DNA of 64,000 nt from Pontibacter qinzhouensis (GCF_008017455.1 NZ_VRTY01000021.1:1-64000), one strand, 5' to 3'; positions 50,763 through 61,501 are shown, numbered from the stretch's first letter. The notes: generated by a model not told the origin, from the letters alone. Numbers and translations: made by a program.

Positions 50763-53700
50763 TTAGAATGTAATATTTAAGCCCACAGTCATTGCCTTAG
50801 CCAAAGGGAAGGCACCATAGTCATCGCCTACAATAGAGCCTCCGTCTGCATTATTAACTGCTTCCGGATTAAAGCCGCCATCGTATTTATCACCGCCAAA
50901 CCAGTTTTCGGCACTAACATAAATTCTGGCTCCCTGCACAAGGTTTTTGTTGGTTAGCAGCTTTCCCAGGTCATACCCAAGGGTAATGTTTCGAACGCGC
51001 CAGTAGTCGGAGGAGTATAGCCAGGCATCGCTTTTCAGGAAACCGAAGCTTGAGTTCACTTTTCCGCGTTCTCCGGCACCCGGGTCTTCAGGTGATCTCC
51101 AACGGTCGCGGTGCAGCCCAAGCGTATTCTCTACCAGGCCCTGGCCGGGTCGGTCCATGGCACGGCCGTATAAGGAGTAGAGCTGGCCACCGTTCTGCCC
51201 CTGAACCAATACTCTCAGATCAAAGCCTTTGTAGGTAAAGGTGTTTGTGATGCCCCATACATAATCGGGGTTTGGTTTGCCTACAATTACCCGGTCATCG
51301 TCGTTAATAACGTTGTCGCCGTTAGCATCTACGTAGCGTGGGTCACCCACTGTCTGGTTGCCATAGCGGGCTACTCCGTTGTCGATGTCGGCCTGTGTCA
51401 GGATGCCATCCTGCTCCACCACGTAGATGCTCCACAGCGGCTGCCCAATTTGCAGTAAGCGGTGTGGCGTTCCCCAGCCCCCGGATTGGATAGGCGTATT
51501 ATTAGGGCCTAGTTGCCTTACCTCATTCTTATTAAAACTCAGGTTAGCATTGGTCGTCCATCCGAATGGACCAGTAAGGTTGCGTGTGGTAACCTCCAAC
51601 TCCCAGCCGGCATTGTATACCTCGCCTATATTGGTGAGGGCAGTGCTAAAGCCTGTTGCAGTAGGTACCGGAATTCTAAGTAATAGGTTGGAGTTGGTGC
51701 GGGTGTAATAATCTATAGACGTAAAAATACGGTTCTCTAGTAAGCCTACATCCAAACCGACGTTCACGGTTCTGGACTCTTCCCAGCCTATGTTCGGATT
51801 AGGGAAGTTAGCTGGAGCCTGCCCAACGGCCAGACCAGGTGCTGTTCCGCCAAAACTGTAACTGGCAGGAGAGAGCAAGGAGATATGGTCGTAGTTTCCG
51901 ATGGCGTTGTTACCCGATATGCCCCAGCTGGCCCTTAGTTTAAGGTCATTTACAGCGCTTACGCTTTCCATAAAGTTCTCCTCAGAAATTCTCCAGCCGA
52001 TGGAGGCAGAAGGGAAGGTACCCCATTTGGTAGCAGGTCCAAACCTGGAAGATCCATCGCGGCGAACGGTGGCACTGAACAGGTAGCGGTCGGAGAAGTT
52101 ATATTGCACCCGGCCAAAATAAGAAAGGAGGGTGTGTTGGCTCTCCGTTGCAAAGGTGCTGTTTACATTTATGTTGTTGGCACCGTTAATGGTTGTAATG
52201 TCATCGGAGCGGAAACCGCCGGCGCTTCGGATCTGGAAATTATTGAAGCTGCCCATATTATAAGAGGCTCCTAACAAAGCCGACACCTGATGCTTGTCGT
52301 TAATTTGTTTGTCGTAAGACAATGTGTTTTCGTTTACAAAGGTCTGCCTGCGGTAACCGTCGAAACCACCGGAAGCCTGCCGGTTGCCCCGCTGGCCGTT
52401 TACAAAAGATGGCGTAAAGGTTTTCCGGTTTGCGTCCGAATGGTCGAGGTTCACAGTGCTTCTGAACCGGAGGTTGTCCAGAATACTGTACTCTCCATAC
52501 AAGGTAATCAGGGTTCTGAAAATTTTGGTCTCGCCGATCGAGTTTTCGATTACCCGCACCGGGCTGCTCCTGGATACGCCCCATTGGTAAGGCAGGAAAT
52601 CGCCGGTGTTCACATCCAGGCCAACGGTGTCTTCCACCACCGGGTTAAAGCCAACGGCGATGTGCATCTGCTGGTCTTTCCCTTCCACACCGGGGTCGTT
52701 CGCGATCGAGAACGAAGGGTTCAGGTTCAGGCCAAACTTCAGTCTGTTATTGGCATTCACTTCCACATTGGCCCTTGCAGAGTACCGTTCGTACCCTACC
52801 CCGATAGCAATACCTTCCTGGTTCAGGTAATCGCCCGAAACAAAATACTGAACGGCATCAGTACCTCCTGAGGCTGCTACCTGGTAATTTTGCACAAGTC
52901 CTTTCCTGAAAACTTCGTCCTGCCAGTCTACAATTCTTAGCCCTGGGTAACCTGGCTGTAACCAACGTTCATCGGCCATAAAGTTATTGGCGAAACGCCC
53001 GAGTATGGCTGTTCGTTCGGCGGTAGTCTGGTTGGCTGTTCTGCCGGGGGCCGAGTTTACCCAGTTGTAGTTCACCATTTCAATGGCTCTGTCTATCCAC
53101 TCTTCCCCGCTGAGTACATCCAGTTTTTTAGCTGTTTCGTTCCAGCCGGTATAAGTGTTAAAGGTTATCCGGGGTTTACCTGACCGGCCAGATTTTGTGG
53201 TGATTATAACGACACCGTTGGCTCCACGAGAACCATAGATAGCAGCCGCTGAGGCATCTTTCAGTACCTGAATCGACTCAATATCATTCGGATTTATATT
53301 GTCCAGCGGGTTGCCCTGGCCAAAGCCTCCGGAGGCACTTTGTGTAGCCACATCCAGCGGGAAACCATCGATCACGTACAAGGGCTCGCTGCCTGCTGAG
53401 ATGGAACCGGAGCCGCGCACCTGAATGCTGAACCCTCTGCCCGGCACACCGCTTGTCTGCTGCACCCGCACCCCGGCCATCTGGCCAACCAGCGCCTGAT
53501 CCACGCGGGCTATTGGCCTTTCTTCAATGGCTTTGGCATCGAGGGTGGCAACGGCGGCGGTTACGTCGCCTCTTTTCTGGGTGCCATAGCCGACTACCAC
53601 TACTTCATCCAGGGCTTTGGAATCGGTGCGGAGCGTAATGTTGATGGTGCTGCGGTTGTTTACGGCAACCTCCTGTGGCAGGTAACCTACATAAGAAACA

Positions 53701-54065
53701 ACCAGGGTGGCATTGCCAGCCGGAACTGAAAGCGAGTAATTCCCATCAAGGTCAGTTACTGTTCCCTGAGTTGTTCCTTTAATTTGTATACTAACGCCTG
53801 GTAAACCTTCGTTCGTATCGCTTATAACTCTGCCGGTAACTGTTACAGCCTGTCTGGCAGAGATCTCTAAAGGTACTATGGATATGTCCGAACTTTCGTT
53901 TGTTCTATTTAGTGCAACGGTTTGCAGTGCTGGTGCCTGAAAATAATCAGTCTGTTTGTGGAGCGTAAAAGAAGGGATACTTTCTGCCTGGACCAGCTGT
54001 GTGCCCAGCCCCAGCAATGGAATTGCCCAGGAAAAGCATCGGGTGTAGTAGACCCTGTTTCTCAT
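50763..54065 (-). CDS. SusC-like TonB-dependent transporter 2
   Basis: A 1100-residue outer-membrane transporter paired with SusD 2. The signal peptide (RVYYTRCFSWAIPLLGLG) resembles that of SusC 3. A carboxypeptidase-regulatory-like domain (about 75-150, NEGLPGVSIQIKG) leads to LDEVVVVGYGTQKRGD, a plug with QVRGSGSISAGSEPLYVIDG and AIYGSRGANGVVIITTKSG, and a barrel ending NITF. I chose the ATG at 54065; an upstream in-frame start at 54098 would add 11 residues ahead of a normal leader. No LacI-like operator was found before it. Confidence 0.93.
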   Translation of the reverse strand: MRNRVYYTRCFSWAIPLLGLGTQLVQAESIPSFTLHKQTDYFQAPALQTVALNRTNESSDISIVPLEISARQAVTVTGRVISDTNEGLPGVSIQIKGTTQGTVTDLDGNYSLSVPAGNATLVVSYVGYLPQEVAVNNRSTINITLRTDSKALDEVVVVGYGTQKRGDVTAAVATLDAKAIEERPIARVDQALVGQMAGVRVQQTSGVPGRGFSIQVRGSGSISAGSEPLYVIDGFPLDVATQSASGGFGQGNPLDNINPNDIESIQVLKDASAAAIYGSRGANGVVIITTKSGRSGKPRITFNTYTGWNETAKKLDVLSGEEWIDRAIEMVNYNWVNSAPGRTANQTTAERTAILGRFANNFMADERWLQPGYPGLRIVDWQDEVFRKGLVQNYQVAASGGTDAVQYFVSGDYLNQEGIAIGVGYERYSARANVEVNANNRLKFGLNLNPSFSIANDPGVEGKDQQMHIAVGFNPVVEDTVGLDVNTGDFLPYQWGVSRSSPVRVIENSIGETKIFRTLITLYGEYSILDNLRFRSTVNLDHSDANRKTFTPSFVNGQRGNRQASGGFDGYRRQTFVNENTLSYDKQINDKHQVSALLGASYNMGSFNNFQIRSAGGFRSDDITTINGANNINVNSTFATESQHTLLSYFGRVQYNFSDRYLFSATVRRDGSSRFGPATKWGTFPSASIGWRISEENFMESVSAVNDLKLRASWGISGNNAIGNYDHISLLSPASYSFGGTAPGLAVGQAPANFPNPNIGWEESRTVNVGLDVGLLENRIFTSIDYYTRTNSNLLLRIPVPTATGFSTALTNIGEVYNAGWELEVTTRNLTGPFGWTTNANLSFNKNEVRQLGPNNTPIQSGGWGTPHRLLQIGQPLWSIYVVEQDGILTQADIDNGVARYGNQTVGDPRYVDANGDNVINDDDRVIVGKPNPDYVWGITNTFTYKGFDLRVLVQGQNGGQLYSLYGRAMDRPGQGLVENTLGLHRDRWRSPEDPGAGERGKVNSSFGFLKSDAWLYSSDYWRVRNITLGYDLGKLLTNKNLVQGARIYVSAENWFGGDKYDGGFNPEAVNNADGGSIVGDDYGAFPLAKAMTVGLNITF

Positions 54066-54793
54066 ATTTTTAGATTTAGAAATTAAACATGTGACCACTA
54101 TTAATTTAGTTAAATTCTCTCAAATAAAATAGATTTAATTTAGGAAGGTATCCTGTAGTAACCTGTTGGCTAAGAGGTGTAAAAGCAGTGGCTAATTTAA
54201 AAAGCGCTAATTGTTAGTTGTTATAACGGCAAAATAGAGTATTTTTTGCTTTTAAAATGAAATACTAAAAGAATAGTGCAGTCTAATTTCTAAATAAACT
54301 GCTTGAGTTTAAATTGTAATTTTTGAATATATGTAATTATGCCTGTTCCACGCTTTCTCCGGTAAAAACTCCTACAGCTGCCAGTGCAGGATGCTTAAAA
54401 TTAGCTGCCGGAGAGCTTCTAAACGATACATCTTATTTATCTTTAGATAACTCCAAAACTCTCTCTCGTTACTATTCTTCAGACGCCGTGTCCGGCACGG
54501 GGCAATTGCTGAGAGCATCAGCTCTATAAGTTGGTATAAGTTAAAAAGCTAAGAGCTTCTGTTTTTGAGTTACTACTCAAGAACAGAAGCTCTTAGCTTT
54601 TTAAACAATTAAGTAAGAAGACAAAAGTATTAAGACATAAGATGCAAGGCTTTTGTTTTATTATGATTTACTTTTCAGAAGATTGGGCCTTGCCATGACT
54701 TAACAGATGTATCCAACTAATTTTGTCCTCCTGCTTAGGTGAACTTGATTGCCTATGGGGCAATCCATTATTCCACTTATTCTATCAGTATGC
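54066..54793. other. Intergenic region between the two minus-strand SusC/SusD operons
   Basis: 728 AT-rich bases. A long hairpin at 54541-54604 separates the upstream SusC 3/SusD 3 pair from SusC 2. The 250 bases before SusC 2 are the likely promoter zone. A short open frame at 54323-54529 (+) has no features that support it. No 58-bp element is present, which is unusual for a spacer of this size here. Confidence 0.6.
54541..54604. terminator. Long hairpin terminator between SusD 3 and SusC 2
   Basis: 30-bp arms (54541-54570 and 54575-54604) with one G-T mismatch and a 4-nt loop, starting TTAAAAAGCT and ending AGCTTTTTAA. It lies 190 bp beyond SusD 3. Confidence 0.88.
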
Positions 54794-56755
54794 TTAATAC
54801 CCGGGGTTTTGCTCCTGCTGCTTTTCAGTAGAAGTCAGGGCACTTCCGTTTTTTTGGATGGCATCGAGGTGAGACTGCGGGATAGGGCGCAGGTTGTGCT
54901 TGTCCTGAATGTTTGGAGCAGCCCCTCTGTTAAAAGCTCTGGCCCGTGCTATTAAGGTCTTGGTTCTGGAGAGATCTTCCCAACGGTAAAATTCTCCCAT
55001 CAGCTCACGGGAACGCTCATTCAGAATAAAAGCCAATGCCCTATCGTACTCGCTGGCATAACCAAGCGTCCTGATGATGGCCTCATCTTCGGCAGGCAGT
55101 TGCGCAAAACTGGTGATGGTGAGGCTCGTTTTTGCTGTAGTTACAGGCATGTTATTCGATTCGTAATAGGAGTTTTCAGGATAGAAGGAATTCCTGGCAC
55201 CAAAGCTGGCATAACCTGCAGGGTTGGAGGTCGCATTGTAAGCAGCGCCACCATCGGTGTAGGCCGTGCGGTTTTCACCTTCCTTGTAAGTTCCACGTTC
55301 ACGAACCGTGTTAATATAAGTTAAAGCTTTGCCATAATCACCCTGGCGGACAGCCAGCTCGGCAGCTGTCAGGTAGGTGTCGGCTAAGCGGGCCAGTATG
55401 CCATCACGATACCCGATTACATCTCCTACGGCTTCGCGGGAACCATCGATAAACTTGTTCAGCGGAGCAAATCTGTTCTGAAAATTCTCGTTGTTCAGGT
55501 AATCGGCGCCCTGCGCGTAAATTGGAAATACGGAAGGAATAACTTTTCCTGTTTTGGCATCAACTACATTACTTAAACTTCCGGCTGTATTAAACCGGGT
55601 GTCTGATGGGTTGTTGATAACGTACATAACGCTCAGATCGCCGAGCTGGTAAATGGAGCCGGCAGCCGGGTTGTTAACCGCATACTTGGTCTTGAAGCTC
55701 TTCCAGAAGCGGGAATCATTTACGCGGTCATATACATTGTAGGCGTAGTAGTTCGTGCGAAGACGCTGGTATTCACGTCCGCCGGCAATATCGCGCATCA
55801 TGTGAGGCAGGTTGAGGTATTGCGACAGATAAAATAAGTGCATCTGGTTGCCGTAACTACCTCTTGTCGATTGATCGAACGTAAATTGAGCAGCTAATAG
55901 AATTTCATTAAGGCTTTCGTTCGGCCCATTTACGGTGGTGTAGTTCCATAAATCAGCGAAGTTGGGAGCTAACTGGCGTCTGCCAATTACTTCGTCGGCA
56001 AATCGTAGGCCTTGTTCCAGATCGCTGGCCTTGGTAGCACCGTTCCAGCTGTCGTTAATTTCGCTGGCGCGGAACAGGTAGGCTTTTGCCAGAAAATGAG
56101 CGGCAGCGTCTTTGGTGATTTTACCAGGCACTGAAGCCGTAACGGGTAGCAGGTTATAGGCATCGTTAAAGTCTGCAATAATCTGTTCCACTACAGCCTG
56201 AGTAGAGCTACGTTCAAATTCTCTCTCAACGGTGGTGCTTGGAGTCAGTTTTAAAGGAACCCCACCATACTGGCGAACCAGCTTCAGGTAATTGAAAGCA
56301 CGAATAAAATGAGCTTCGCCTTTGTAGGTGTCTTTTGCTGTTCCGGCCGGCAGGTGCGCCTCCGCATTCTGGAGAAGGAGGTTGGCAGAGTTAATACCGA
56401 TATACATGTTGTCCCAAAGGGTCTGGGCCATCACGGTATTCACATTCACGGCGGGAATCAGAGAGTTGAAGTTCCCTCCGTAATCGTTCCACATAGAATT
56501 AGACGCGTCGCCGCCTACTCTGAATTCGTCGGTGCCGTAATTTGTAGTGGCAAACCCCCACTCAGAAGAAAAATGAAATCGCAGGTTGTAGTACATACCC
56601 ACTGCCAGGTCCTGTATGCCTTCTTCTGTTGTAAAATATTCGGTAGTTCGCTGTGTCATCAACTCCTCCTCGAGGAAATCTTTGCAGGCAGAGATGGGGC
56701 TAAGCAATACCGACAGCGCCAGAATTCTTATATAAATTGATTTTCTATAGTTCAT
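54794..56755 (-). CDS. SusD-like nutrient-binding lipoprotein 3
   Basis: A 653-residue surface lipoprotein, about 100-150 residues longer than the other two. The lipobox is ISAC (cysteine about 24) followed by KDFLEEELMTQ. It has FIRAFNYLKLVRQYGGVPLK, ERSRELMGEFYRWEDLSRTK, RPIPQSHLDAI and the final NPGY. The extra length lies in the middle (about 300-560), where SusD proteins place ligand loops. It pairs with SusC 3, 36 bp upstream. Confidence 0.92.
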   Translation of the reverse strand: MNYRKSIYIRILALSVLLSPISACKDFLEEELMTQRTTEYFTTEEGIQDLAVGMYYNLRFHFSSEWGFATTNYGTDEFRVGGDASNSMWNDYGGNFNSLIPAVNVNTVMAQTLWDNMYIGINSANLLLQNAEAHLPAGTAKDTYKGEAHFIRAFNYLKLVRQYGGVPLKLTPSTTVEREFERSSTQAVVEQIIADFNDAYNLLPVTASVPGKITKDAAAHFLAKAYLFRASEINDSWNGATKASDLEQGLRFADEVIGRRQLAPNFADLWNYTTVNGPNESLNEILLAAQFTFDQSTRGSYGNQMHLFYLSQYLNLPHMMRDIAGGREYQRLRTNYYAYNVYDRVNDSRFWKSFKTKYAVNNPAAGSIYQLGDLSVMYVINNPSDTRFNTAGSLSNVVDAKTGKVIPSVFPIYAQGADYLNNENFQNRFAPLNKFIDGSREAVGDVIGYRDGILARLADTYLTAAELAVRQGDYGKALTYINTVRERGTYKEGENRTAYTDGGAAYNATSNPAGYASFGARNSFYPENSYYESNNMPVTTAKTSLTITSFAQLPAEDEAIIRTLGYASEYDRALAFILNERSRELMGEFYRWEDLSRTKTLIARARAFNRGAAPNIQDKHNLRPIPQSHLDAIQKNGSALTSTEKQQEQNPGY

Positions 56756-56791
56756 GATTTTTTTCCTTTGAATGATTTTAATTGATCAACC

Positions 56792-59700
56792 TTAGAAGCC
56801 AACGTTAAGTCCTACCACATAGCCACGGTTCCAGGTAGACAAGCCAGTGTCCATATCGAGCCAATCTATTTTAGAGTAAATCATGCCTGGGTTTCTGGCT
56901 TGCACATATATTTTCAGGTTCTCGATCTTCATTTTGTCGGTTACTGATTTTGGCAAAGCATAGCCCAGGTTAATGTTGCGGATCTTCACGAATGAGCCGT
57001 TTTTGTAGCCCAGCGTATTATAGTAAGGGTCGCCGCCAGCTACGTTATAGATAGGCTTTTGGTACTCAGCATCTTTGTTGTTTTCATTATAATAATCGAT
57101 GCTGCGCTGCACATAGCGGCCTCCCTGCCATTCGCCATCTGTATTAAAGGTGTAGCCTAGGCGGCCATACACGAACACAGCAAGGTCGAAGTTTCCGAGC
57201 GTGAAGTTGTTGGTTAAACCTGCTGTCCAGCGGGGGCGGGTGTTGCCTATAATCACACGATCATTATTCGGGTTAATGGTGTAGTCGTTGTCTTGATCAA
57301 CAGGGCGTGCCATACCAATTTGGAAGTTGTGCCCATTTGCGTTGAACCGCGCCATTTCTTCTTCATCTCCTTCACGCCATAAACCATTAGATGCGTAGCC
57401 ATAAATAGTGCCGATAGATTCACCGATAAACCAGTTGTTTAAAATATCGTCTGCTTTACCATTTGCCAGCGAAACAATTTCGTCTTTCTGCCAGGAGGCG
57501 TTCAGGCTGGTTTCCCAGGCAAATCTTCCGGTCTGCACATTCAACGTGTTCAAGGTCACGTCGATACCTCTGTTCTTGGTTGCGCCGACGTTCGCATAAG
57601 TGGTGGTGTAACCGGTTAAGGCCGGAATAGACATTTGCATCAGCAGGTCAGAAGTTCGGGAAGTATAGACATCAACCACACCTGAGATACGGCTGTTAAA
57701 CAAGGAAAAGTCGATGCCCAGGTTATACTGAGTCGTTTTTTCCCAACCAAGTGCCGGGTTAGCCAAAGGTAAGTTTCCGCCACCAATCAGGTACTCTGAT
57801 GGCACATAACCAGCAATAGCACTGCTTCCGTAGGGGTAGAACAAGGATACAACACCTCCCTGTGTCTGATAGGGTTCTATGGCTGAGCTACCTGTTGTGC
57901 CTACACCAAGCCGAACTTTCAATTGGTCTACCAATCTGATTCCCTTCATCCAATCTTCCTGGTCGAGGCGCCAGGCCAATGCTGCCGAAGGGAAAAACGC
58001 CCATTTATGGCCTTCGGCCAGCTGCGAGGCTCCATCCCAACGGCCGGAAACTGTAAACAGGTATTTGTCTGCGAAACCGTAGTTTAAGCGGCCCATGTAC
58101 GACATCAGCTGGCGCTCTGTCAGGTCAGAGTCCCAGGCGTTCAGGCTGGTTACGTTTTCGGTGTTCAAGGCATTCCATTTCTGGCTGGGTAGCGGAATAC
58201 CGATGGCCCGCATATAAGAGGAGTTTTGGTTCCAGTTAGAAGTAGTTTGCAGCAAGGTAGCGCCTATGGTGTGTTTGCCAACAGCCTTGTCGTAAAACAG
58301 GAGGTTGTCGAGTGTCCAGGAGAAGTCGCTTTGGTTTTCTAAAGACGCATAGTTCGGGGAACCCAGGCGGTTTACCGACATTTCATCTATAAAGACACCA
58401 TTGGTATAACTTCTGAAGTCGGGGCCGAAGTTTACGCGGTACCGCAGACCCGGCAAAATGTTCACCTGGGCATATAAGCTGCCTATGGTGCGGAGCATCT
58501 TACGCTCGTTATCGGTGTACTGCCACTCATTTACCGCTGTTTTCACGCCATCGTCTCCACCCGGAAATGTAATTCTGTTACCTTCTGCATCGAAAGGAAC
58601 GGCATACGAAAAGTTGTTTCTGGCAGCAGCATAAATACTACCCGGACCAGAAGTGTGTCCGCCTGTATGGGATTGGCCGTACTGCTGAATGCTGTAGGAA
58701 GCGTTAATGCTGGCACCCATTTCGAACCAGTCGTATGGAATTAAATCAACGCTTATTTTAGAGGAATAACGCTTAAAGTACTGCCCCTTCATCGTTCCCT
58801 GGTTATCCATGTAACCAAAAGAACCGAAAGCTCTTACTTTATCACTTCCGCCACTGGCGCTTAAGTTATGAATCTGGGTTACGGCCGTCTGCGTCACCAT
58901 GTCTTCCCACTTGGTGGTTTGCACCTGCGAGCCATCCCAGGTGCCGGAGGCCCAGCCGCGCATAATGTTGTTCCAGGCAGCCGGGTCGTTAGCTCCCAGA
59001 AAAATACTGAAATCGTTTTGTTGCGTAGGCTGGTCTCCTCTTGGGTAACGGGCCGGGTCAGAGTAGTAGTAGGCCCACCGTCTCCAGGTTAAATACTCAT
59101 CAGCATCCATCATTTGGGTGCGGTCCTGAATGTTTTCAACCGTCGTGGAACCGGAGTAACTGAGAGTAGTTTTACCTGCTTTACCTCTTTTGGTGGTAAT
59201 AATTACAACACCATTAGCCCCCCTTGAGCCGTAAATGGCTGTTGCAGAGGCATCTTTCAGCACATCTATCGACTCAATGTCCAGCGGGTTCAGGGTTTCG
59301 ATGCCCGAAGAAGACATCAACGGAATGCCATCTACCACATAAAGAGGCGAATTACTGGCCGACAAAGAGCGTACACCTCGAATATTGATCTGGCCAATTT
59401 CGCCAGGACGTTCGTTCGTAGTAATATCCACACCAGCCGCTTTGCCTTGCATGGCTTCTAAGGCATCGGAAACAGGCCGCGACCTGATTTCCTCTTCGCT
59501 TACATTAACTATAGCGCCCGTTACATCGCTTTTCTTCTGAGTGCCATACCCCACCACTACCACCTCATCGAGTACCTTAGAGTCGGAAGCCAGTGTAATG
59601 TTAAGGGTTGCCCGGTTGTTAAGCGCTACCTCCTGCGTTACAAAGCCTATAAAGGAAAATACCAGCGTGGCGTTTCCGTCCGGGGCAGTCAGGCTGAAAC

Positions 59701-59986
59701 GGCCATCTGTGTCGGTGTTGGTACCGTTAATGGTTCCTTTTACCATTACACTTACGCCCGGAAGTCCTTCGCCAGAATTATCTACCACACGGCCAGTTAC
59801 AGTTACATCTACTGCTGCTGCAGACTTATAAAGGGCAGTGGCAGCTGCAGGGGCAGCATCTGCCGCCATCGTGATAGCAGCTAACGAAACAGGCTGTTTC
59901 ATGTCAGCTTTTGCATAATTGGATGTGATACCCAGCAAGGGTATAGCCCAAAATACATACTTACCATAATAATAAGGTTTTCTCAT
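56792..59986 (-). CDS. SusC-like TonB-dependent transporter 3
   Basis: A 1064-residue outer-membrane transporter. The leader YYYGKYVFWAIPLLGITSN resembles SusC 2. It has a carboxypeptidase-regulatory-like domain (about 58-130, GEGLPGVSVMVKG), LDEVVVVGYGTQKKSD, a plug with NIRGVRSLSASNSPLYVVDG and AIYGSRGANGVVIITTKRG, and a barrel ending LNVGF. The sequence WREGDEEE and DNDYTINPNNDRVIIGN in the last third are typical of SusC. It leads the SusC 3/SusD 3 operon. The substrate is probably a pectic oligosaccharide by context. Confidence 0.93.
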   Translation of the reverse strand: MRKPYYYGKYVFWAIPLLGITSNYAKADMKQPVSLAAITMAADAAPAAATALYKSAAAVDVTVTGRVVDNSGEGLPGVSVMVKGTINGTNTDTDGRFSLTAPDGNATLVFSFIGFVTQEVALNNRATLNITLASDSKVLDEVVVVGYGTQKKSDVTGAIVNVSEEEIRSRPVSDALEAMQGKAAGVDITTNERPGEIGQINIRGVRSLSASNSPLYVVDGIPLMSSSGIETLNPLDIESIDVLKDASATAIYGSRGANGVVIITTKRGKAGKTTLSYSGSTTVENIQDRTQMMDADEYLTWRRWAYYYSDPARYPRGDQPTQQNDFSIFLGANDPAAWNNIMRGWASGTWDGSQVQTTKWEDMVTQTAVTQIHNLSASGGSDKVRAFGSFGYMDNQGTMKGQYFKRYSSKISVDLIPYDWFEMGASINASYSIQQYGQSHTGGHTSGPGSIYAAARNNFSYAVPFDAEGNRITFPGGDDGVKTAVNEWQYTDNERKMLRTIGSLYAQVNILPGLRYRVNFGPDFRSYTNGVFIDEMSVNRLGSPNYASLENQSDFSWTLDNLLFYDKAVGKHTIGATLLQTTSNWNQNSSYMRAIGIPLPSQKWNALNTENVTSLNAWDSDLTERQLMSYMGRLNYGFADKYLFTVSGRWDGASQLAEGHKWAFFPSAALAWRLDQEDWMKGIRLVDQLKVRLGVGTTGSSAIEPYQTQGGVVSLFYPYGSSAIAGYVPSEYLIGGGNLPLANPALGWEKTTQYNLGIDFSLFNSRISGVVDVYTSRTSDLLMQMSIPALTGYTTTYANVGATKNRGIDVTLNTLNVQTGRFAWETSLNASWQKDEIVSLANGKADDILNNWFIGESIGTIYGYASNGLWREGDEEEMARFNANGHNFQIGMARPVDQDNDYTINPNNDRVIIGNTRPRWTAGLTNNFTLGNFDLAVFVYGRLGYTFNTDGEWQGGRYVQRSIDYYNENNKDAEYQKPIYNVAGGDPYYNTLGYKNGSFVKIRNINLGYALPKSVTDKMKIENLKIYVQARNPGMIYSKIDWLDMDTGLSTWNRGYVVGLNVGF

Positions 59987-60925
59987 GTTCTTGGTTTTGA
60001 GTTAAGTTTTTAGCAAATAAAAAGAGGTTAAAATTCGCGGGGAGCATAGCAAGTGCTTCAGGAAATGTGGCAACAGCTAAGCAGTGAGTAGTCAGATAGT
60101 TGTTATGCATTTATTTTGTTGCAAAAGCGGGAGTGGAGCCAGATTTGTTTTCTTGTATATTGTAATTAATTAGTGAAGTTGTGTTTTAGATATGAACTAA
60201 CATTAGTTAAATTTTTAACAATTTATTTAGTCTAGACCGCTTAAATGCTTACTATTAAGTTGTATTGCGGGCTTCTTTAATCTGCGCTATAAAGTCCTGT
60301 TATTGGGTATTAACTCCACCGTTCTGCCACCTCGAAACCTCGGTGGTTCTTCTGCAGGAATATGTAATGTGTTGGTAAGGTGGTAAGTAAGCTAGCAAGG
60401 CCGTCAGTGGTAAACCGACGGCAATCTCCCTGTGTGTTAATAACAGGGTCAAGGAGCATCTTTGTTTAGTTGATTAAAAGGCAACCTGAAGCCATGACGA
60501 ATTACAGCATGTAATCTTTCAGTTTTCGATTATTAGGGCTCAGAAAACTTTTCTCTAGATGTGAATTAAGCAGGTTCAACCCTCTGGACTATCCTGCCGT
60601 AACCTGTATATTTTAAAGATTGAGTAGGCTAACAAAAGGACTTGTAAATGATAATTACAACTTTTGTAGAAACGCATGCCAGAGAAACAGCAGAAATATA
60701 GAATTTGTAATGAGGAGGAAAAGTTTTGAGAATTTTAGAAAGGAGGGGGTGTGGCTGATAAACAAAAAAAGTTTTGAAGCAGCCACAAGACCAGCATAAG
60801 CCTTGGCATAAAAACCATAGAAAAGCTTTTGAAGAGCTTTTTGATTAGAATAATTTGCTTGAAACGAAAAGCAGGAGTAAAAGAGCTTAGAACCTTTTCA
60901 TAATGGGGCTACCACTCTGCCGAAT
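59987..60925. other. Long intergenic region upstream of SusC 3
   Basis: 939 bases with no supported gene. It holds one 58-bp element (60799-60856), 69 bp beyond the stop of the lipoprotein gene on the minus strand. The remainder shows no repeat, operator or hairpin that I can name. The SusC 3 promoter probably lies in the AT-rich 59990-60250. Confidence 0.55.
60799..60856 (+). repeat. 58-bp dispersed element, copy 20
   Basis: Left end AGCCTTGGC, right end GATTAGAATAATTT. The centre is AAAAGCTTTTGAAGAGCTTTTT, where AGCTTT pairs with AGAGCT; sequence differs from other copies but pairing is kept. Confidence 0.8.
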
Positions 60926-61483
60926 TTACCGATTATCGATACCGCCGATATAATTCAGTTCTGCCCATTCTACGGCAGCATGTTGTTTGTATGTATTTAC
61001 CCATTCTTTTTCTTCTCCTGCCGGCACATGAACATAAAGGACATACCCATTACCCTGTTCTTCCAGCTTTAGATGGCCGATTGTTGCCAGCCAGTCTGTC
61101 TGGTGGTCCCGGTTATGCATATCGAAGAACTTAGGAAGAAGCGTAATGGTGGCTGTTGGAGCATGAACATAGCCTGAAACCGACCATGTTTCGTTGCTGG
61201 TGTAGGTTTTTGCGTTAATAGCGGCAAGCACAGCGTCTAAACTATCAGGAGGCAGTGCCGATGTATACACTTCACCGTACATAAAGCTGACCTCATGGTC
61301 CCATGTATTTATAAAGTTAAACACATCCTGTATTGTAACAGCACCTTTTGTCTTCAGGAGTACATCAGTCGGGGCATACGGTTGTTCAGGTGCTATGTCG
61401 GCTCTCTCACAGGAGAACAGCGGCAGGAACAACAGTAAAACGACTGCCCAATTATTTTTATAGTCTGTTATGGCTGCATACAT
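60926..61483 (-). CDS. Small lipoprotein, unknown function
   Basis: A 185-residue protein I do not recognise. The hydrophobic segment VVLLLFLPLFSC ends in a possible lipobox cysteine (residue 25), after a 12-residue polar start. The rest is soluble, with alternating strands and helices (VTIQDVFNFINTWDHEV, WSVSGYVHAPTATITLLPKF, YVLYVHVPAGEEKEWVNTYK). The last part, VEWAELNYIG, is reminiscent of a small inhibitor- or propeptide-like domain, but that is weak. A 58-bp element lies in the spacer to the next gene upstream. Confidence 0.65.
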   Translation of the reverse strand: MYAAITDYKNNWAVVLLLFLPLFSCERADIAPEQPYAPTDVLLKTKGAVTIQDVFNFINTWDHEVSFMYGEVYTSALPPDSLDAVLAAINAKTYTSNETWSVSGYVHAPTATITLLPKFFDMHNRDHQTDWLATIGHLKLEEQGNGYVLYVHVPAGEEKEWVNTYKQHAAVEWAELNYIGGIDNR

Positions 61484-61501
61484 AGAAATGTGTGTTGACT
61501 A

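Noticed and set aside
54323-54529. 68-residue plus-strand open frame in the SusC spacer
   Set aside because: No leader, domain or ribosome-binding site; upstream sequence is AT-rich promoter-like DNA.
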